Shown one piece after another: positions 8,740 through 17,510 of a DNA stretch of 64,000 nt (position 1 is the first letter of the stretch; each line of letters begins with the position of its first letter). The notes beneath the pieces were generated by a model that worked only from the letters and a program-made list of their open reading frames with translations, was not told the origin of the DNA and searched no databases. Source of the DNA: G963663365 sp963663365 (lineage in GTDB: Bacteria; Hinthialibacterota; Hinthialibacteria; Hinthialibacterales; G963663365). The stretch spans positions 248,001 through 312,000 of the forward strand of contig CAXXIH010000004.1 of assembly GCA_963663365.2 (NCBI GenBank), given 5' to 3'. Position numbers and translations under genes: made by a program.

Positions 8740-9633
8740 ATGGCCAGTGTCATCATACGAGGCGGAGAACTCACGGCCACGATCGGAGACAATGCGGCTG
8801 GGCCAGCTGGTGTGCACAGTGAACGTTACAATGGAATATGGTCACTTGTCTCCAAACACCAGCCAAGATCGCCCTTCGTACCTACATATGCCGGATTCAA
8901 TCTAGAACACATCTTCGATGGTTCTGCGCGGGTGGCTAACGGCGACCACCGCTTCGAGCCGCGCCTGGTCCCCATGAGCGTGGAGCAAATTGACGAATCC
9001 ACGGCCCGCTTGCACCAACCTCCTACTCCAGTCACCAAACTGGAAAGCTGGATCACCTTTAAAATTGTCCCCGAAGACAAGATCGACATCACGTTCAAGA
9101 TTTTGCCCCATGAGAAAACCTGGGTACGCGATACGTTTGGTGTCTTTTTCGCGAGTTATATAGACGAACCCCTGAATAAAAGTCTTTATGTCACGACGCC
9201 TCAAGACGGAGAGCCGCCCCGGCGTTGGCATCAGTTCTGCACGCCTGCACACGATGTGCTTTCAACCATGGTTCATTATCAGGATGATGTCGATCTCACT
9301 TTCGATACGGATCATCTAACGCTCTATAAAGCTTTTTCGCCCGTGAAATTCGATCTGCCGCTTATGTTCGGCATCGTTCGTGATATGGCTTTGGCTTTTA
9401 TGATCAACCAGACACACGGTATCCGCTTCTCACACTCCCCCTCCGGTGGTGGCCCGTGGCGTGATCGAAGCGATACATGCTCAGCCTGGGATCTGCAATT
9501 TCTTGTTCCTCATGCAGAGGTGGGAAAAACTTCTGAGTGGAAAATCCGCGTGCTTTACCGGCCATTTAAAGACCGGGACGATATCCTTAATGCCTACAAG
9601 GAATTTAATGCGGGGCTTCAGCAGGGCATGTAG
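8740..9633 (+). CDS. Conserved hypothetical protein, all-beta, possibly carbohydrate-related
   Basis: The 297-residue protein has no signal peptide and no membrane segment. Predicted strands alternate with aromatic and acidic patches (for example YAGFNLEHIFDG, WITFKIVPEDKIDITFKI, SPSGGGPWRDRSDTCSAWDLQF). This composition suggests a beta-sandwich like those of sugar-processing proteins. I do not recognise a named family; similar uncharacterised proteins occur, from memory, in planctomycete-like genomes near sugar catabolism genes. The start is supported by GAGG 8 nt upstream. It is convergent with the cupin gene. Confidence 0.65.
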   Translation: MASVIIRGGELTATIGDNAAGPAGVHSERYNGIWSLVSKHQPRSPFVPTYAGFNLEHIFDGSARVANGDHRFEPRLVPMSVEQIDESTARLHQPPTPVTKLESWITFKIVPEDKIDITFKILPHEKTWVRDTFGVFFASYIDEPLNKSLYVTTPQDGEPPRRWHQFCTPAHDVLSTMVHYQDDVDLTFDTDHLTLYKAFSPVKFDLPLMFGIVRDMALAFMINQTHGIRFSHSPSGGGPWRDRSDTCSAWDLQFLVPHAEVGKTSEWKIRVLYRPFKDRDDILNAYKEFNAGLQQGM

Positions 9634-9650
9634 CCGGAAGGCTTGGTCTT

Positions 9651-9926
9651 TCAAAAATCTTCGATTGTGTAAACCTTACGTATGGCTTCATGCACAATCC
9701 ATGTGCATTTCATCCCTTTCGGAAAAACAACCAAATCGCCTGCTTTGATCTCGGTTTCGCCGTCTTTGTGTTTGACTGTAACTCGGCCCTCGTGAACATA
9801 AGCGGTTTCGCGTCCGGGGTATTCCCAATCGAAGGTGGAAGGCTCACATCCCCATGAATTCCAGTTTTCAATCCCCAGCGCTTCAAGTTCCTCTTGTGTG
9901 GGTTGCTTGACTTCAATCGTATCCAT
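9651..9926 (-). CDS. Small cupin protein (DUF861/Cupin_3-like)
   Basis: This is a single cupin barrel of about 91 residues. It contains PGRETAYVHEGRVTVKHKDG and IKAGDLVVFPKGMKCTWIV, matching the two cupin motifs of the Cupin_3 (EutQ/ureidoglycolate-lyase-like) group. Metal ligands are incomplete: one His is visible in motif 1 and none in motif 2, so activity is uncertain. The internal ATG at 9926 is chosen so that it does not overlap the potassium-channel gene; GGGG lies about 11 nt upstream. An in-frame start at 9965 would overlap that gene's stop. It is probably co-transcribed with the channel gene. Confidence 0.75.
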   Translation of the reverse strand: MDTIEVKQPTQEELEALGIENWNSWGCEPSTFDWEYPGRETAYVHEGRVTVKHKDGETEIKAGDLVVFPKGMKCTWIVHEAIRKVYTIEDF

Positions 9927-9954
9927 GATTCGCGAATCCCCATCAATCAAAAAA

Positions 9955-10968
9955 CTAATCCACAAGCGACTTCAATTTCGGAAGATTAGTGACTTGCCCT
10001 ACGACCACTAAAACCATGCCTTCTTGAATTTGCAGATCGCCGGTCGGCGCGTAATCGAACTTTTCGGCACCCGGGCGCATAATTGCCACAACAACCAAAC
10101 CGGCATTATGGGTAACATCCAAATCGGCCAGTGTTTTCCCGGCGGCTTTGGATTCGACTGGCACAACAACTTCTTCTACCCGCAAGGTTTTATCCTTATC
10201 CCGAAGCATAATATCCAAGAAACTTACAACCGAAGGCCGGATCATTTCGGAGGCCATACGCAGCCCGCCAATCAGCGTGGGCGAAACAACCGTATCTGCC
10301 CCGGCGCGCTGAAGTTTTACCATGTCCTGAATTTCCATGACCTTGCAAACAATACGAATATCCGCCCGGGCCTGTTTGGCAGTGACTACCAAAAGCAGAT
10401 TATCACGGTCTTCATGCAGACAGCATACGAGACCGGCGGCCTTGTGGATTCCGGCTTTAACCAAAATCGCTTCATCGGTGGCGTCGCCTTCGACTACAGG
10501 CACATTGGGAAACTCCGACTGCAATTCCCGCACACGTTCGGCATTACCTTCAATCATAACAAACGGACGGAGCGCTTTATGAAACTCCTGAACGATGACT
10601 AGCCCTTGCCGTCCGATTCCACAGATGATGTAATGATCCTGTAATTTCTCAACCATCTTTCGCGTCCGCCTCTCGATAAGAATTCTGCGTGCGTCACCCT
10701 CCACAATAAACGCTGTTACGGTAGCGATAACATACAAAAGCACTCCCATGCCCATAATCGCGTAGAGTGCGCCGAATAGTTTGGCGATATCAGAAGTGAG
10801 GGCGACCGCTTCTCCATAACCGACGGTTGTGAGCGTAATAATCGCCATATAAGCGCAATCGACCATGGAAGGATTCCCATCGCCAACAATGCGAAATCCG
10901 GCCAGACCGATAAAAAAGACAATCCCCAGAATGGTGAAACTTGAACCGATACGCTTAAGAGCGTCCAT
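9955..10968 (-). CDS. Potassium channel with cytoplasmic RCK (TrkA-N/TrkA-C) domains
   Basis: The 337-residue protein has two transmembrane helices flanking a pore loop with the selectivity filter TTVGYGE (47-53). The RCK domain follows, with a Rossmann NAD-binding site YIICGIGRQG (113-122) and an acidic strand end (MIEGN). A TrkA-C domain covers about the last 85 residues. This is the MthK/Kch layout: a tetrameric ligand-gated K+ channel of the inner membrane. Nothing else for K+ transport is in the window. The cupin gene follows directly. Confidence 0.9.
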   Translation of the reverse strand: MDALKRIGSSFTILGIVFFIGLAGFRIVGDGNPSMVDCAYMAIITLTTVGYGEAVALTSDIAKLFGALYAIMGMGVLLYVIATVTAFIVEGDARRILIERRTRKMVEKLQDHYIICGIGRQGLVIVQEFHKALRPFVMIEGNAERVRELQSEFPNVPVVEGDATDEAILVKAGIHKAAGLVCCLHEDRDNLLLVVTAKQARADIRIVCKVMEIQDMVKLQRAGADTVVSPTLIGGLRMASEMIRPSVVSFLDIMLRDKDKTLRVEEVVVPVESKAAGKTLADLDVTHNAGLVVVAIMRPGAEKFDYAPTGDLQIQEGMVLVVVGQVTNLPKLKSLVD

Positions 10969-11034
10969 GGCTTAGAGCATCCTCTGCGCTGCCGTCAGAT
11001 CAATAGGGCATCATATCAGAGTGTGTAAAAAAAC

Positions 11035-11748
11035 TCATACGGCCAAAAACCACCAGGCCAAAAGACCGGCCAGAAACATGGCCGGGATTAAATTGGCAAT
11101 CCGAATATGCTTGATTCCCAGCAGATTGATCCCAATGCCGATAATCACTGCCCCACCCGCTGCCGATACCTCACGTATAACTGTTTCCGAACCTATTGCC
11201 GTGAGCGCGGATGCCGATCCCACAATCAGAAACAGAAGGGTTAATACCCCTTGGATGATAAATACACCGCCTGCCGAACAAAGCACGCCTGCGCCCATGG
11301 CCGCCGCAAAAAAGACCGCCACAGCGCCATCCATCACTGACTTTGTATAAAGCAATTCGCCGTTGCCCTGGAGGGCTGCATCGAAACACCCCACCAACGT
11401 CATGGCTCCCGTGCAGAACAAGATCGTGCTGGTCACAAAACCATCTACGAAATTCGTATCTTCACCACGCCCCAAATGCCGTTTGAGCCATTTTGCAATC
11501 CATTCCATCCCGTCTTCAATGCGCAGGGCCTCACCGGCCAGTCCCCCCACAATCAGGCTAAGGGCCAGGACCGGTAATGAAGCAGTCTGGATAGCATCAC
11601 GCAGCCCGATGACAAGCGTCAGAAGCCCTATCGAATGAAACAGCATCGAACGGAAACGCTCGGCAATAATACCCGCCAGAGCCAAGCCGGCGCACGCTCC
11701 AAGAGCAACGGCAAAGGCATTGGCGAGAGTAGGCAAAAAGGCATTCAC
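11035..11748 (-). CDS. DUF554 family membrane protein (YdfK/YqgA-like)
   Basis: The 237-residue protein has about seven hydrophobic helices. The pattern GACAGLALAGIIAERF, GLLTLVIGLRDAI, GGLAGEALRIEDGMEWIAKWLK, and FCTGAMTLVG is characteristic of DUF554 (YdfK, YqgA). The family is of unknown function and may be a transporter. The start is set at GTG 11748 because family members begin with a short residue stretch before the first helix, and GGAG lies 10 nt upstream. Upstream in-frame sequence overlaps the divergent gene at 11872 and is Cys/Phe-rich and not protein-like. Confidence 0.8.
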   Translation of the reverse strand: MNAFLPTLANAFAVALGACAGLALAGIIAERFRSMLFHSIGLLTLVIGLRDAIQTASLPVLALSLIVGGLAGEALRIEDGMEWIAKWLKRHLGRGEDTNFVDGFVTSTILFCTGAMTLVGCFDAALQGNGELLYTKSVMDGAVAVFFAAAMGAGVLCSAGGVFIIQGVLTLLFLIVGSASALTAIGSETVIREVSAAGGAVIIGIGINLLGIKHIRIANLIPAMFLAGLLAWWFLAV

Positions 11749-11871
11749 GAAACATAATCTCCGGAAAGCACTGTAGAAGGAACATTCCGCCTCGTTCAAC
11801 AGCACAGCATGAGATAGACTTGTCTTCTTGTCATAAGACTCGGGGATTTTAAGAAAAGAAGGTGACAATAA

Positions 11872-12345
11872 ATGATTGATGATCCAAGAATTGAAGCCGC
11901 GCGCAAAAAAGCACGAATACTCTACGAGGGAAAAGAAGCAAGGCACCGCAGTTGTGGCATTTGCTTGGCAGAGACATTTAACGTTCCGACCAGGGCCTAT
12001 CAGGCTCTGCGCAAAGGGGGGATCACAGGCGAAGGGCAATGCGGCGCTGTTAAGGCGGGAGAATTGATTTTAGGCGAATATCTTGGCGATCCCGATCCTA
12101 CAGGAAAGATCACGGAGCAATTACGCGAAGGCATACAAATGTATGGACGTCTGTGGCGGGAACGGCATGAAATAGGCTTGAAACCATCCATTATTTGCAA
12201 TGATCTGGTCGGGCATCATGAAGATTTCATGGGACCGGAACGGACCACTTACTGCACCCAATTGGCAGCGGAGATCGCGTCCTGTATAGCTGAAGTGCTG
12301 GTGTTTTATGATATCGATTTTGAAATCAAGCCTATACGCGACTAG
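11872..12345 (+). CDS. C_GCAxxG_C_C family putative redox protein
   Basis: The 157-residue protein shows an N-terminal CGICLAETFN, the glycine/cysteine segment GEGQCGAVKAGELILG, and later Cys residues (IICNDL, YCTQLAAEIASC). This pattern fits the C_GCAxxG_C_C family (PF09719), thought to bind a cofactor or undergo Cys redox chemistry, sometimes near radical-SAM or electron-transfer genes. No such partner is adjacent here. The ATG follows AAGGTG. Function is inferred from the motif only. Confidence 0.75.
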   Translation: MIDDPRIEAARKKARILYEGKEARHRSCGICLAETFNVPTRAYQALRKGGITGEGQCGAVKAGELILGEYLGDPDPTGKITEQLREGIQMYGRLWRERHEIGLKPSIICNDLVGHHEDFMGPERTTYCTQLAAEIASCIAEVLVFYDIDFEIKPIRD

Positions 12346-12453
12346 GCTTATGGCGAATAATTCCAGAAAATCATGGTCACCGCTGATAAAGGCGCAGGAG
12401 GAAAAAAAACCTCGGCCCAATATCAAATTTCTGGTTGATGAAAGGAATTGGCA

Positions 12454-12732
12454 ATGGTCACAGCAATTGTCCTGATGAAAGCCGACCGAAAGCATATCCA
12501 AGAGCTCAGCCAAATTTTGGCCGATATTCCCGGTGTTACAGAAGTATACACCGTAACCGGGGAGTATGATTTTGCGCTCATGGTACGCGCCAAAACAAAT
12601 GAGGAAATTGGCACGGTAGTTATCGACCAGCTCAATGAAGTCGAAGGCATCATCGAGACTTATACCATGTTGGCTTTACGCTGCTACTCCCAACATGATC
12701 TGGATGCGGCCTTTGGATTGGGAATTGAGTAA
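12454..12732 (+). CDS. Stand-alone Lrp/AsnC ligand-binding (RAM) domain protein
   Basis: This is a 92-residue protein consisting solely of the alpha/beta RAM fold. It starts AIVLMKADRKHIQELSQIL, followed by GVTEVYTVTGEYDFALMVRAK and VEGIIETYTMLALRCY, closely matching the effector domain of Lrp/AsnC regulators but without the DNA-binding HTH. Such stand-alone proteins (SraA-like) bind amino acids and can modulate full-length regulators. The ATG at 12454 follows AAAGGA at 8 nt. Confidence 0.85.
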   Translation: MVTAIVLMKADRKHIQELSQILADIPGVTEVYTVTGEYDFALMVRAKTNEEIGTVVIDQLNEVEGIIETYTMLALRCYSQHDLDAAFGLGIE

Positions 12733-12756
12733 TGTATCAAAGTTTGAGATGCGTTA

Positions 12757-13737
12757 TCAGTAAACCGTTCCCGGATCGTACCCAAGTTCTTTCAATAGAC
12801 GTGGATTTGTCCTCCATCCCGGTGAAACAGTAACACGCAAATCCAGATAGACCGGCCTGCCTAGCATTTCTTCAATCGCTTGGCGAGCGTTCTGGCCGAT
12901 AACTTTCAGACGAGAACCATTCTTGCCAATTAAAATCCCTCGTTGCGATTTGCGTTCCACGACAATATCCGACTCGATATAGACTTTTTTCCGTTTCGGA
13001 TTGTCTTTCATGCTTTTAATGGCGACCGCCATTTCATGTGGAACTTCCTCTCGCAGCTGCCGATAGGCATGTTCGCGGATCAATTCCGCGGCCATGAATC
13101 GTTCTGTGCGGTCGGTCAGAGGAATATCTTCTCCATCCATCCCCCCATAGTATTTCGGTCCTTCGGGCAAACGCTTCTTGATTGCGTTCATTAGATCATC
13201 AAGACCGGTCCGGCGTAGAGCGGAAGCATAAATTACTTCCATTTCTTCAGGCAGCTGCAATTCCTTAAGATCTTTTTGCAGTTCGATCACTTTGGGAGGC
13301 GGCACACGATCCATTTTATTGCAAAGGATAATCGTCTGGGCTGGATCGCATTGGCTTAGCGGACCTTCAAGAAAGCCACGTTCGGGCCCTCCAGCGCCTT
13401 TGATACCATCAATTAACAGAATGGTAACATCGGCATCCTCTACAGCCCGTCCTGACTCGCCGGTCATGAATTCGTGCATCTTGTCGCGAGGTTGGAGTAA
13501 TCCGGGCGTGTCCATAAATAATACTTGACAATCATCCTGGTCATAAATCCCCAAGATGCGATGACGTGTCGTCTGTGGACGAGGAGTCACAATTGAGAGG
13601 TGCTGTTGCAGGATGGCATTCAACAACGTGGACTTGCCCGCATTGGGCCTGCCTACCAGCGCCACATAACCTGAGACGTGCCCTTCTTGCGGAGTCGGCA
13701 TCATCATGTCTGGAATTGGTGAAAAGTCGTCGTTCAT
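12757..13737 (-). CDS. era: GTPase Era, 16S rRNA-binding ribosome assembly factor
   Basis: Era binds the 3' end of 16S rRNA and acts in small-subunit maturation. The 326-residue protein has G1 GRPNAGKS (29-36), G3 DTPG (76-79), G4 NKMD (140-143) and G5 YASAL. A C-terminal KH domain follows with GILIGKNGSRLKVIG. The start is placed at 13737 because the upstream in-frame stretch is Arg/Trp-rich and runs into the divergent gene at 13825. Confidence 0.93.
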   Translation of the reverse strand: MNDDFSPIPDMMMPTPQEGHVSGYVALVGRPNAGKSTLLNAILQQHLSIVTPRPQTTRHRILGIYDQDDCQVLFMDTPGLLQPRDKMHEFMTGESGRAVEDADVTILLIDGIKGAGGPERGFLEGPLSQCDPAQTIILCNKMDRVPPPKVIELQKDLKELQLPEEMEVIYASALRRTGLDDLMNAIKKRLPEGPKYYGGMDGEDIPLTDRTERFMAAELIREHAYRQLREEVPHEMAVAIKSMKDNPKRKKVYIESDIVVERKSQRGILIGKNGSRLKVIGQNARQAIEEMLGRPVYLDLRVTVSPGWRTNPRLLKELGYDPGTVY

Positions 13738-13824
13738 GCTGCAAGCATAGCGGGACCAGCGCTTCAAACCGACCCTGCGCGGGTATGCGGGCAGACTTTG
13801 CCAACCTTGTCTATAATCGGGCGC

Positions 13825-15282
13825 ATGGAACCAAGCGAGGATACGGCCTATCAACTCCCTGAGGAAAATCCGGACTACGAACCGGAGCTGGAAGCTGAAC
13901 AGGAATCCGGAGAGTTCGATTCCGAAGAGCCGGAATCTATAGATATCGAGGCGCGCCTGACTGATCCCACAAACCTGCGCGCCATTGTCTCAAGTGAAGC
14001 CATCTACAAACCGCTTGCCGAGCCTGGAGAAGTAGAAACACTTGTTCTCCAAAATAATAAGCCCGTTCCTTCCACAATGATGTCTCTTTTATTCATGGAA
14101 GAAAAAGTCAAATCGAATTGGCCGGAGGCAGCCAAAAAATTTGAAGGAGATGAAACGCTTTGCCGGTATGTCTTGGGCTATTTAAATGCCAATGTTCAAG
14201 TCAGTGAAAACATGACCAGCATTGCACGGGCTCTGGCGTTGCTGACGACCTACCGCGTACTCGATACTGCGCTGCAGATTGGCTTTGTGCTTTGGGCAGA
14301 AAAATACCGCATCAACCGTGCGGAGAAATTGAACGCCCGCCACTTTTTGCGGCATGTTCTACTCACGGCCAACATCGCCAAACTGCTTGCTGAGGAGATG
14401 CCGGGTCTGGATTTTGAACCGGACCGGGCCTTTGCCGGCGCGCTGTTGCAAAAAGTGGGGATTATGGCTCTGCAATACCGTCTTCCCTCGCTCTATAAAG
14501 CGATCCTGTTGCGGCAACAGGATACGGGAAAACCGTTGCATGAGATCGAACGGTTTGTGATTCAGACCGATCACGGCGAAATCGGCGGGAGCCTTCTCCA
14601 GTCGTGGGGATTCGCAGAGGATATTGCCGACTGTGCCGGAAAACATCTTAGCAAAGACCCTGATAGCCAATTCGGCGATCTTACCCAGCTCTGCAAATTA
14701 GCCACGTACATCGCATCTTCACGGGGTGTGGGTGTCGTACGCAACCAAAAAGTCGAAGAACTCGAAATGGGCGTCAAAGACATGTTGCGCCGGGTTAAAC
14801 CTGCTTGGGCTCGCGGTGAACCATTGGGGCCAATCATGCTGCAACATGGCGAGCGGATTCAACTGCGCAACCGTACGGTCTCTGAAATTCTGAATTACAT
14901 CGAGCAGATGGGGGATATGCGGTTCGTCGATAGTGATCAAGAGCAGGGCGCCGATTCGAGCGAAAACATCCTTACCTCGATGACCAAAGTGGAGATGGAC
15001 GATGTGCCGGCTCTGAACCTGCCTGAACTGCAACCCAGAAAGGTTGTACGTACACGCCGCATCTTCCGGCCGACAGTGTGGGACTATATCGTCCCCGGCC
15101 TCGGACAAATGCGCTTCGGCTCCTATCATATGGGCCGGGCTCAATTGGGATGTTTTTTGGCTTTTCTGTTTGGAACGCTGGGCTCGTTTGCAGTCTCTTT
15201 AACACTAACAATTTTGTTCGTATTTGGGATGCTGGCCATGGCCATCTGGAGCATGGCTTCATTTCCCAATTTATCCAAATAA
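13825..15282 (+). CDS. HDOD-domain protein with C-terminal membrane anchor
   Basis: The 485-residue protein opens with a Glu/Pro-rich acidic stretch of about 60 residues. The HDOD domain runs from about 80 to 330 (NARHFLRHVLLTANIAKLL, AGALLQKVGIMAL, QTDHGEIGGSLLQSWGF). The catalytic HD pair of true phosphohydrolases is replaced, as is usual in HDOD signalling proteins. After a linker, the last ~75 residues hold VWDYIVPGLGQMRFGSYHMG and two hydrophobic helices, similar to short DUF5683/TM2-like anchors. This places the signalling domain at the inner membrane. It is divergent from era. Confidence 0.75.
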   Translation: MEPSEDTAYQLPEENPDYEPELEAEQESGEFDSEEPESIDIEARLTDPTNLRAIVSSEAIYKPLAEPGEVETLVLQNNKPVPSTMMSLLFMEEKVKSNWPEAAKKFEGDETLCRYVLGYLNANVQVSENMTSIARALALLTTYRVLDTALQIGFVLWAEKYRINRAEKLNARHFLRHVLLTANIAKLLAEEMPGLDFEPDRAFAGALLQKVGIMALQYRLPSLYKAILLRQQDTGKPLHEIERFVIQTDHGEIGGSLLQSWGFAEDIADCAGKHLSKDPDSQFGDLTQLCKLATYIASSRGVGVVRNQKVEELEMGVKDMLRRVKPAWARGEPLGPIMLQHGERIQLRNRTVSEILNYIEQMGDMRFVDSDQEQGADSSENILTSMTKVEMDDVPALNLPELQPRKVVRTRRIFRPTVWDYIVPGLGQMRFGSYHMGRAQLGCFLAFLFGTLGSFAVSLTLTILFVFGMLAMAIWSMASFPNLSK

Positions 15283-15374
15283 ATAACCCAAAATAATTCG
15301 AAGAGACCCCCAGCGTCTTCCATGTTTAGTGTGTTATGATGCAAAAGCGATGCATAATACGGGAGGCAAAGTCA

Positions 15375-15968
15375 ATGAGAACACCGTTTGCAAAAAGAGC
15401 GTTTACGCTGATTGAGTTGCTCATCGTCGTGGCTATTATCGGCATTCTGGCAGCCATAGCCGTCCCCAATTTTCTGAACGCACAAATTCGCGCCAAGGTG
15501 GCTAAAACCGAAGCGGAAATGAAAACCTTTGTGACGGCCAACGAGATGTACCGGCTCGATCACAACGATTACATCCCCCACAACCACACACCGTGGCAAA
15601 ACAAATTTCTCACGACGCCGATTTCCTACGTGGCTACACCACCTAAAGACATCTTTCAATCGGAAGGCAATCCATTCGACACTCCCAGCCAACGGGCCTG
15701 GAATTTGTCATTTGGCGAATACCATTTAGAACGAATTTTCTACCCGGATGGCACCCTGTGGTTAGATCCCAATCTGCGCGTACCCAACAATCCCGCTGAT
15801 GTGCAACGCGCATTCCAAAGCAAACCGCTTTCCTACGAGTTATGGAGCATCGGCCCCAACCGCCGTCTGGATCACAATATCTCCGGAAGCGGGATTACGG
15901 GATTTATTTATTACATGCCCAGCAACGGTATCGACAGCGTGGGTGATATCGTTTGGATCCGCCCGTAA
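15375..15968 (+). CDS. Type II secretion/pilus pseudopilin
   Basis: The 197-residue protein begins with a short basic leader and the prepilin cleavage site before FTLIELLIVVAIIGILAAIA, so PilD-type peptidase should cut and methylate it. The helix is followed by PNFLNAQIRAKVAKTEAEM. A C-terminal globular domain ends with PSNGIDSVGDI, a motif shared with the other pseudopilins in this window. The start at 15375 has GGGAGG about 9 nt upstream. The protein is probably exported to the periplasm or pseudopilus; there are no secretion machinery genes nearby. Confidence 0.85.
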   Translation: MRTPFAKRAFTLIELLIVVAIIGILAAIAVPNFLNAQIRAKVAKTEAEMKTFVTANEMYRLDHNDYIPHNHTPWQNKFLTTPISYVATPPKDIFQSEGNPFDTPSQRAWNLSFGEYHLERIFYPDGTLWLDPNLRVPNNPADVQRAFQSKPLSYELWSIGPNRRLDHNISGSGITGFIYYMPSNGIDSVGDIVWIRP

Positions 15969-16013
15969 AGATGTGCACATTACTGCAAGATAGAACATAT
16001 ACGAGTCGTCATC

Positions 16014-17270
16014 GTGATTAACTATTTAGGGCTTGAGAACTTCAAAAGTTTCCATTGCGAAGAAATAAGGTTCGAAAGTTTCACTCTCTTGGCCGGTCCA
16101 AATGCCTCGGGGAAAAGCAACCTTCGGGACGCATTCAGATTTCTAAACGGCGTTGGCAAAGGATACTCACTTTCTGAATGCCTGAACGGCAAATATGAAG
16201 CCGGGAAATTGGAATGGCAGGGCATCCGAGGTGGTAGCGGCGAGGCAGAAAGAGAAGGAGTCTTACCTCCCGGCCAAGCACTGTTCCCTGCCCGTATAGA
16301 AGATGCGCCGCAACACGGCACAGCACTGTATTTCTCCTACGATAACAAAATGAAAGAAGAGGCTGAGTACCTAATAGCATTTGATACAAAAGAGACGCCA
16401 AGCATTCTTGTCGAAAAGTTACGGGTATCGGATATTACAATTTTTAGGACAGGTTTCAAAAATGGACATCCAATTAAAATTAGTGACAGCACTGTCACAG
16501 CTCTCATAGGAGAAGCAAAAGAGAATCGGTTTATTACAGTCCCAAATGATCGTCCTCTTCTCTACTCATTAATTTCAGAATCAGCATTCACGGGCGAATA
16601 TCGTGAGTATGTTATTTCAACGAGGGAAAGGTTATCCAACATCCGTTTTCTTGATCCAAATCCCGCCGTGATGCGCGATTATTGCCGTCCCGAAGCCACG
16701 TTGGGCGACCATGGTGAAAATCTATCGGCTGCGATTTACACCCTGCTTCAAAAAGATTCAAAAAAGAAACAACTTTTGCTGGATTGGATATCGGAACTTA
16801 CCCCGGCGGATATCGAGGACATTGGATTTTACAGAGCCGATACAGGAGAAGTACTTTTAAAACTCATCGAACCGGGTGGGCGCGAACTCTCTGTCCGGTC
16901 CGCATCGGATGGTACGCTTCGTTTTATAGCCTTGGTGGCGGCGCTGTTATCGGCTAAAGATGACCAGGTCTTTTTTATCGAAGAACTCGACAATGGGATT
17001 CACCCCACTCGTCTCTATTTGCTGGTTCAAATGATCGAAGAGCTCACAAGGGATGGCCGCATTCAGGTGATTGCGACATCACACTCTCCACTGATTCTTT
17101 CTTATCTCAACGAGCAATCGAAAAGGTCCGCCCGTTATTTTTACCGCGATGAAGAATACGGCATTACGCACGTGAAACCGATCATGGAAATTCCCGGCAT
17201 CAAAGAAGCCCTCAAGGCCGAACCGTTGCAGGATCTTTTAGCCTCAGGATGGATGGAGCATGCATTATGA
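16014..17270 (+). CDS. AAA_21/ABC-like ATPase of a two-gene ATPase/TOPRIM module
   Basis: The 418-residue protein is of the RecF/OLD/AAA_21 type. Walker A is GPNASGKS (28-35), a signature-like region LSVRSASDGTLRF precedes Walker B VFFIEELDNGIHP, and a late VIATSHSPLILSYL supplies the H motif. It has a GTG start with no clear ribosome site. Its stop overlaps the start of the next gene by ATGA (17267-17270), which implies translational coupling. Related ATPases work with a separate TOPRIM or nuclease partner in systems such as PARIS (AriA/AriB). The defence role here is inferred from the architecture. Confidence 0.82.
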   Translation: MINYLGLENFKSFHCEEIRFESFTLLAGPNASGKSNLRDAFRFLNGVGKGYSLSECLNGKYEAGKLEWQGIRGGSGEAEREGVLPPGQALFPARIEDAPQHGTALYFSYDNKMKEEAEYLIAFDTKETPSILVEKLRVSDITIFRTGFKNGHPIKISDSTVTALIGEAKENRFITVPNDRPLLYSLISESAFTGEYREYVISTRERLSNIRFLDPNPAVMRDYCRPEATLGDHGENLSAAIYTLLQKDSKKKQLLLDWISELTPADIEDIGFYRADTGEVLLKLIEPGGRELSVRSASDGTLRFIALVAALLSAKDDQVFFIEELDNGIHPTRLYLLVQMIEELTRDGRIQVIATSHSPLILSYLNEQSKRSARYFYRDEEYGITHVKPIMEIPGIKEALKAEPLQDLLASGWMEHAL

Positions 17271-17510
17271 GCCTGCGGGTGCTCTTAGTACTTGAAGACC
17301 ACACCAACGATCAATTCATTGCCAAGCCGATTGTTCAAGAGCTGCTCAAACAACTGGGCAGACCCAATGCGCGAATAGGCGCTCTCATGAATCCCAGGAT
17401 GCGTGGCATCGACCAGGTACTTGACCGGGCCATTTGGGAAGAAAAAATCCTGCTTGAATATCGACACATCGACCTTTTCGTTATTATTCTTGACCGTGAT
17501 TGCAATTCTA

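Noticed and set aside
10024..10602. 192-residue plus-strand frame
   Set aside because: Antisense of the potassium-channel gene; no start signal or domain.
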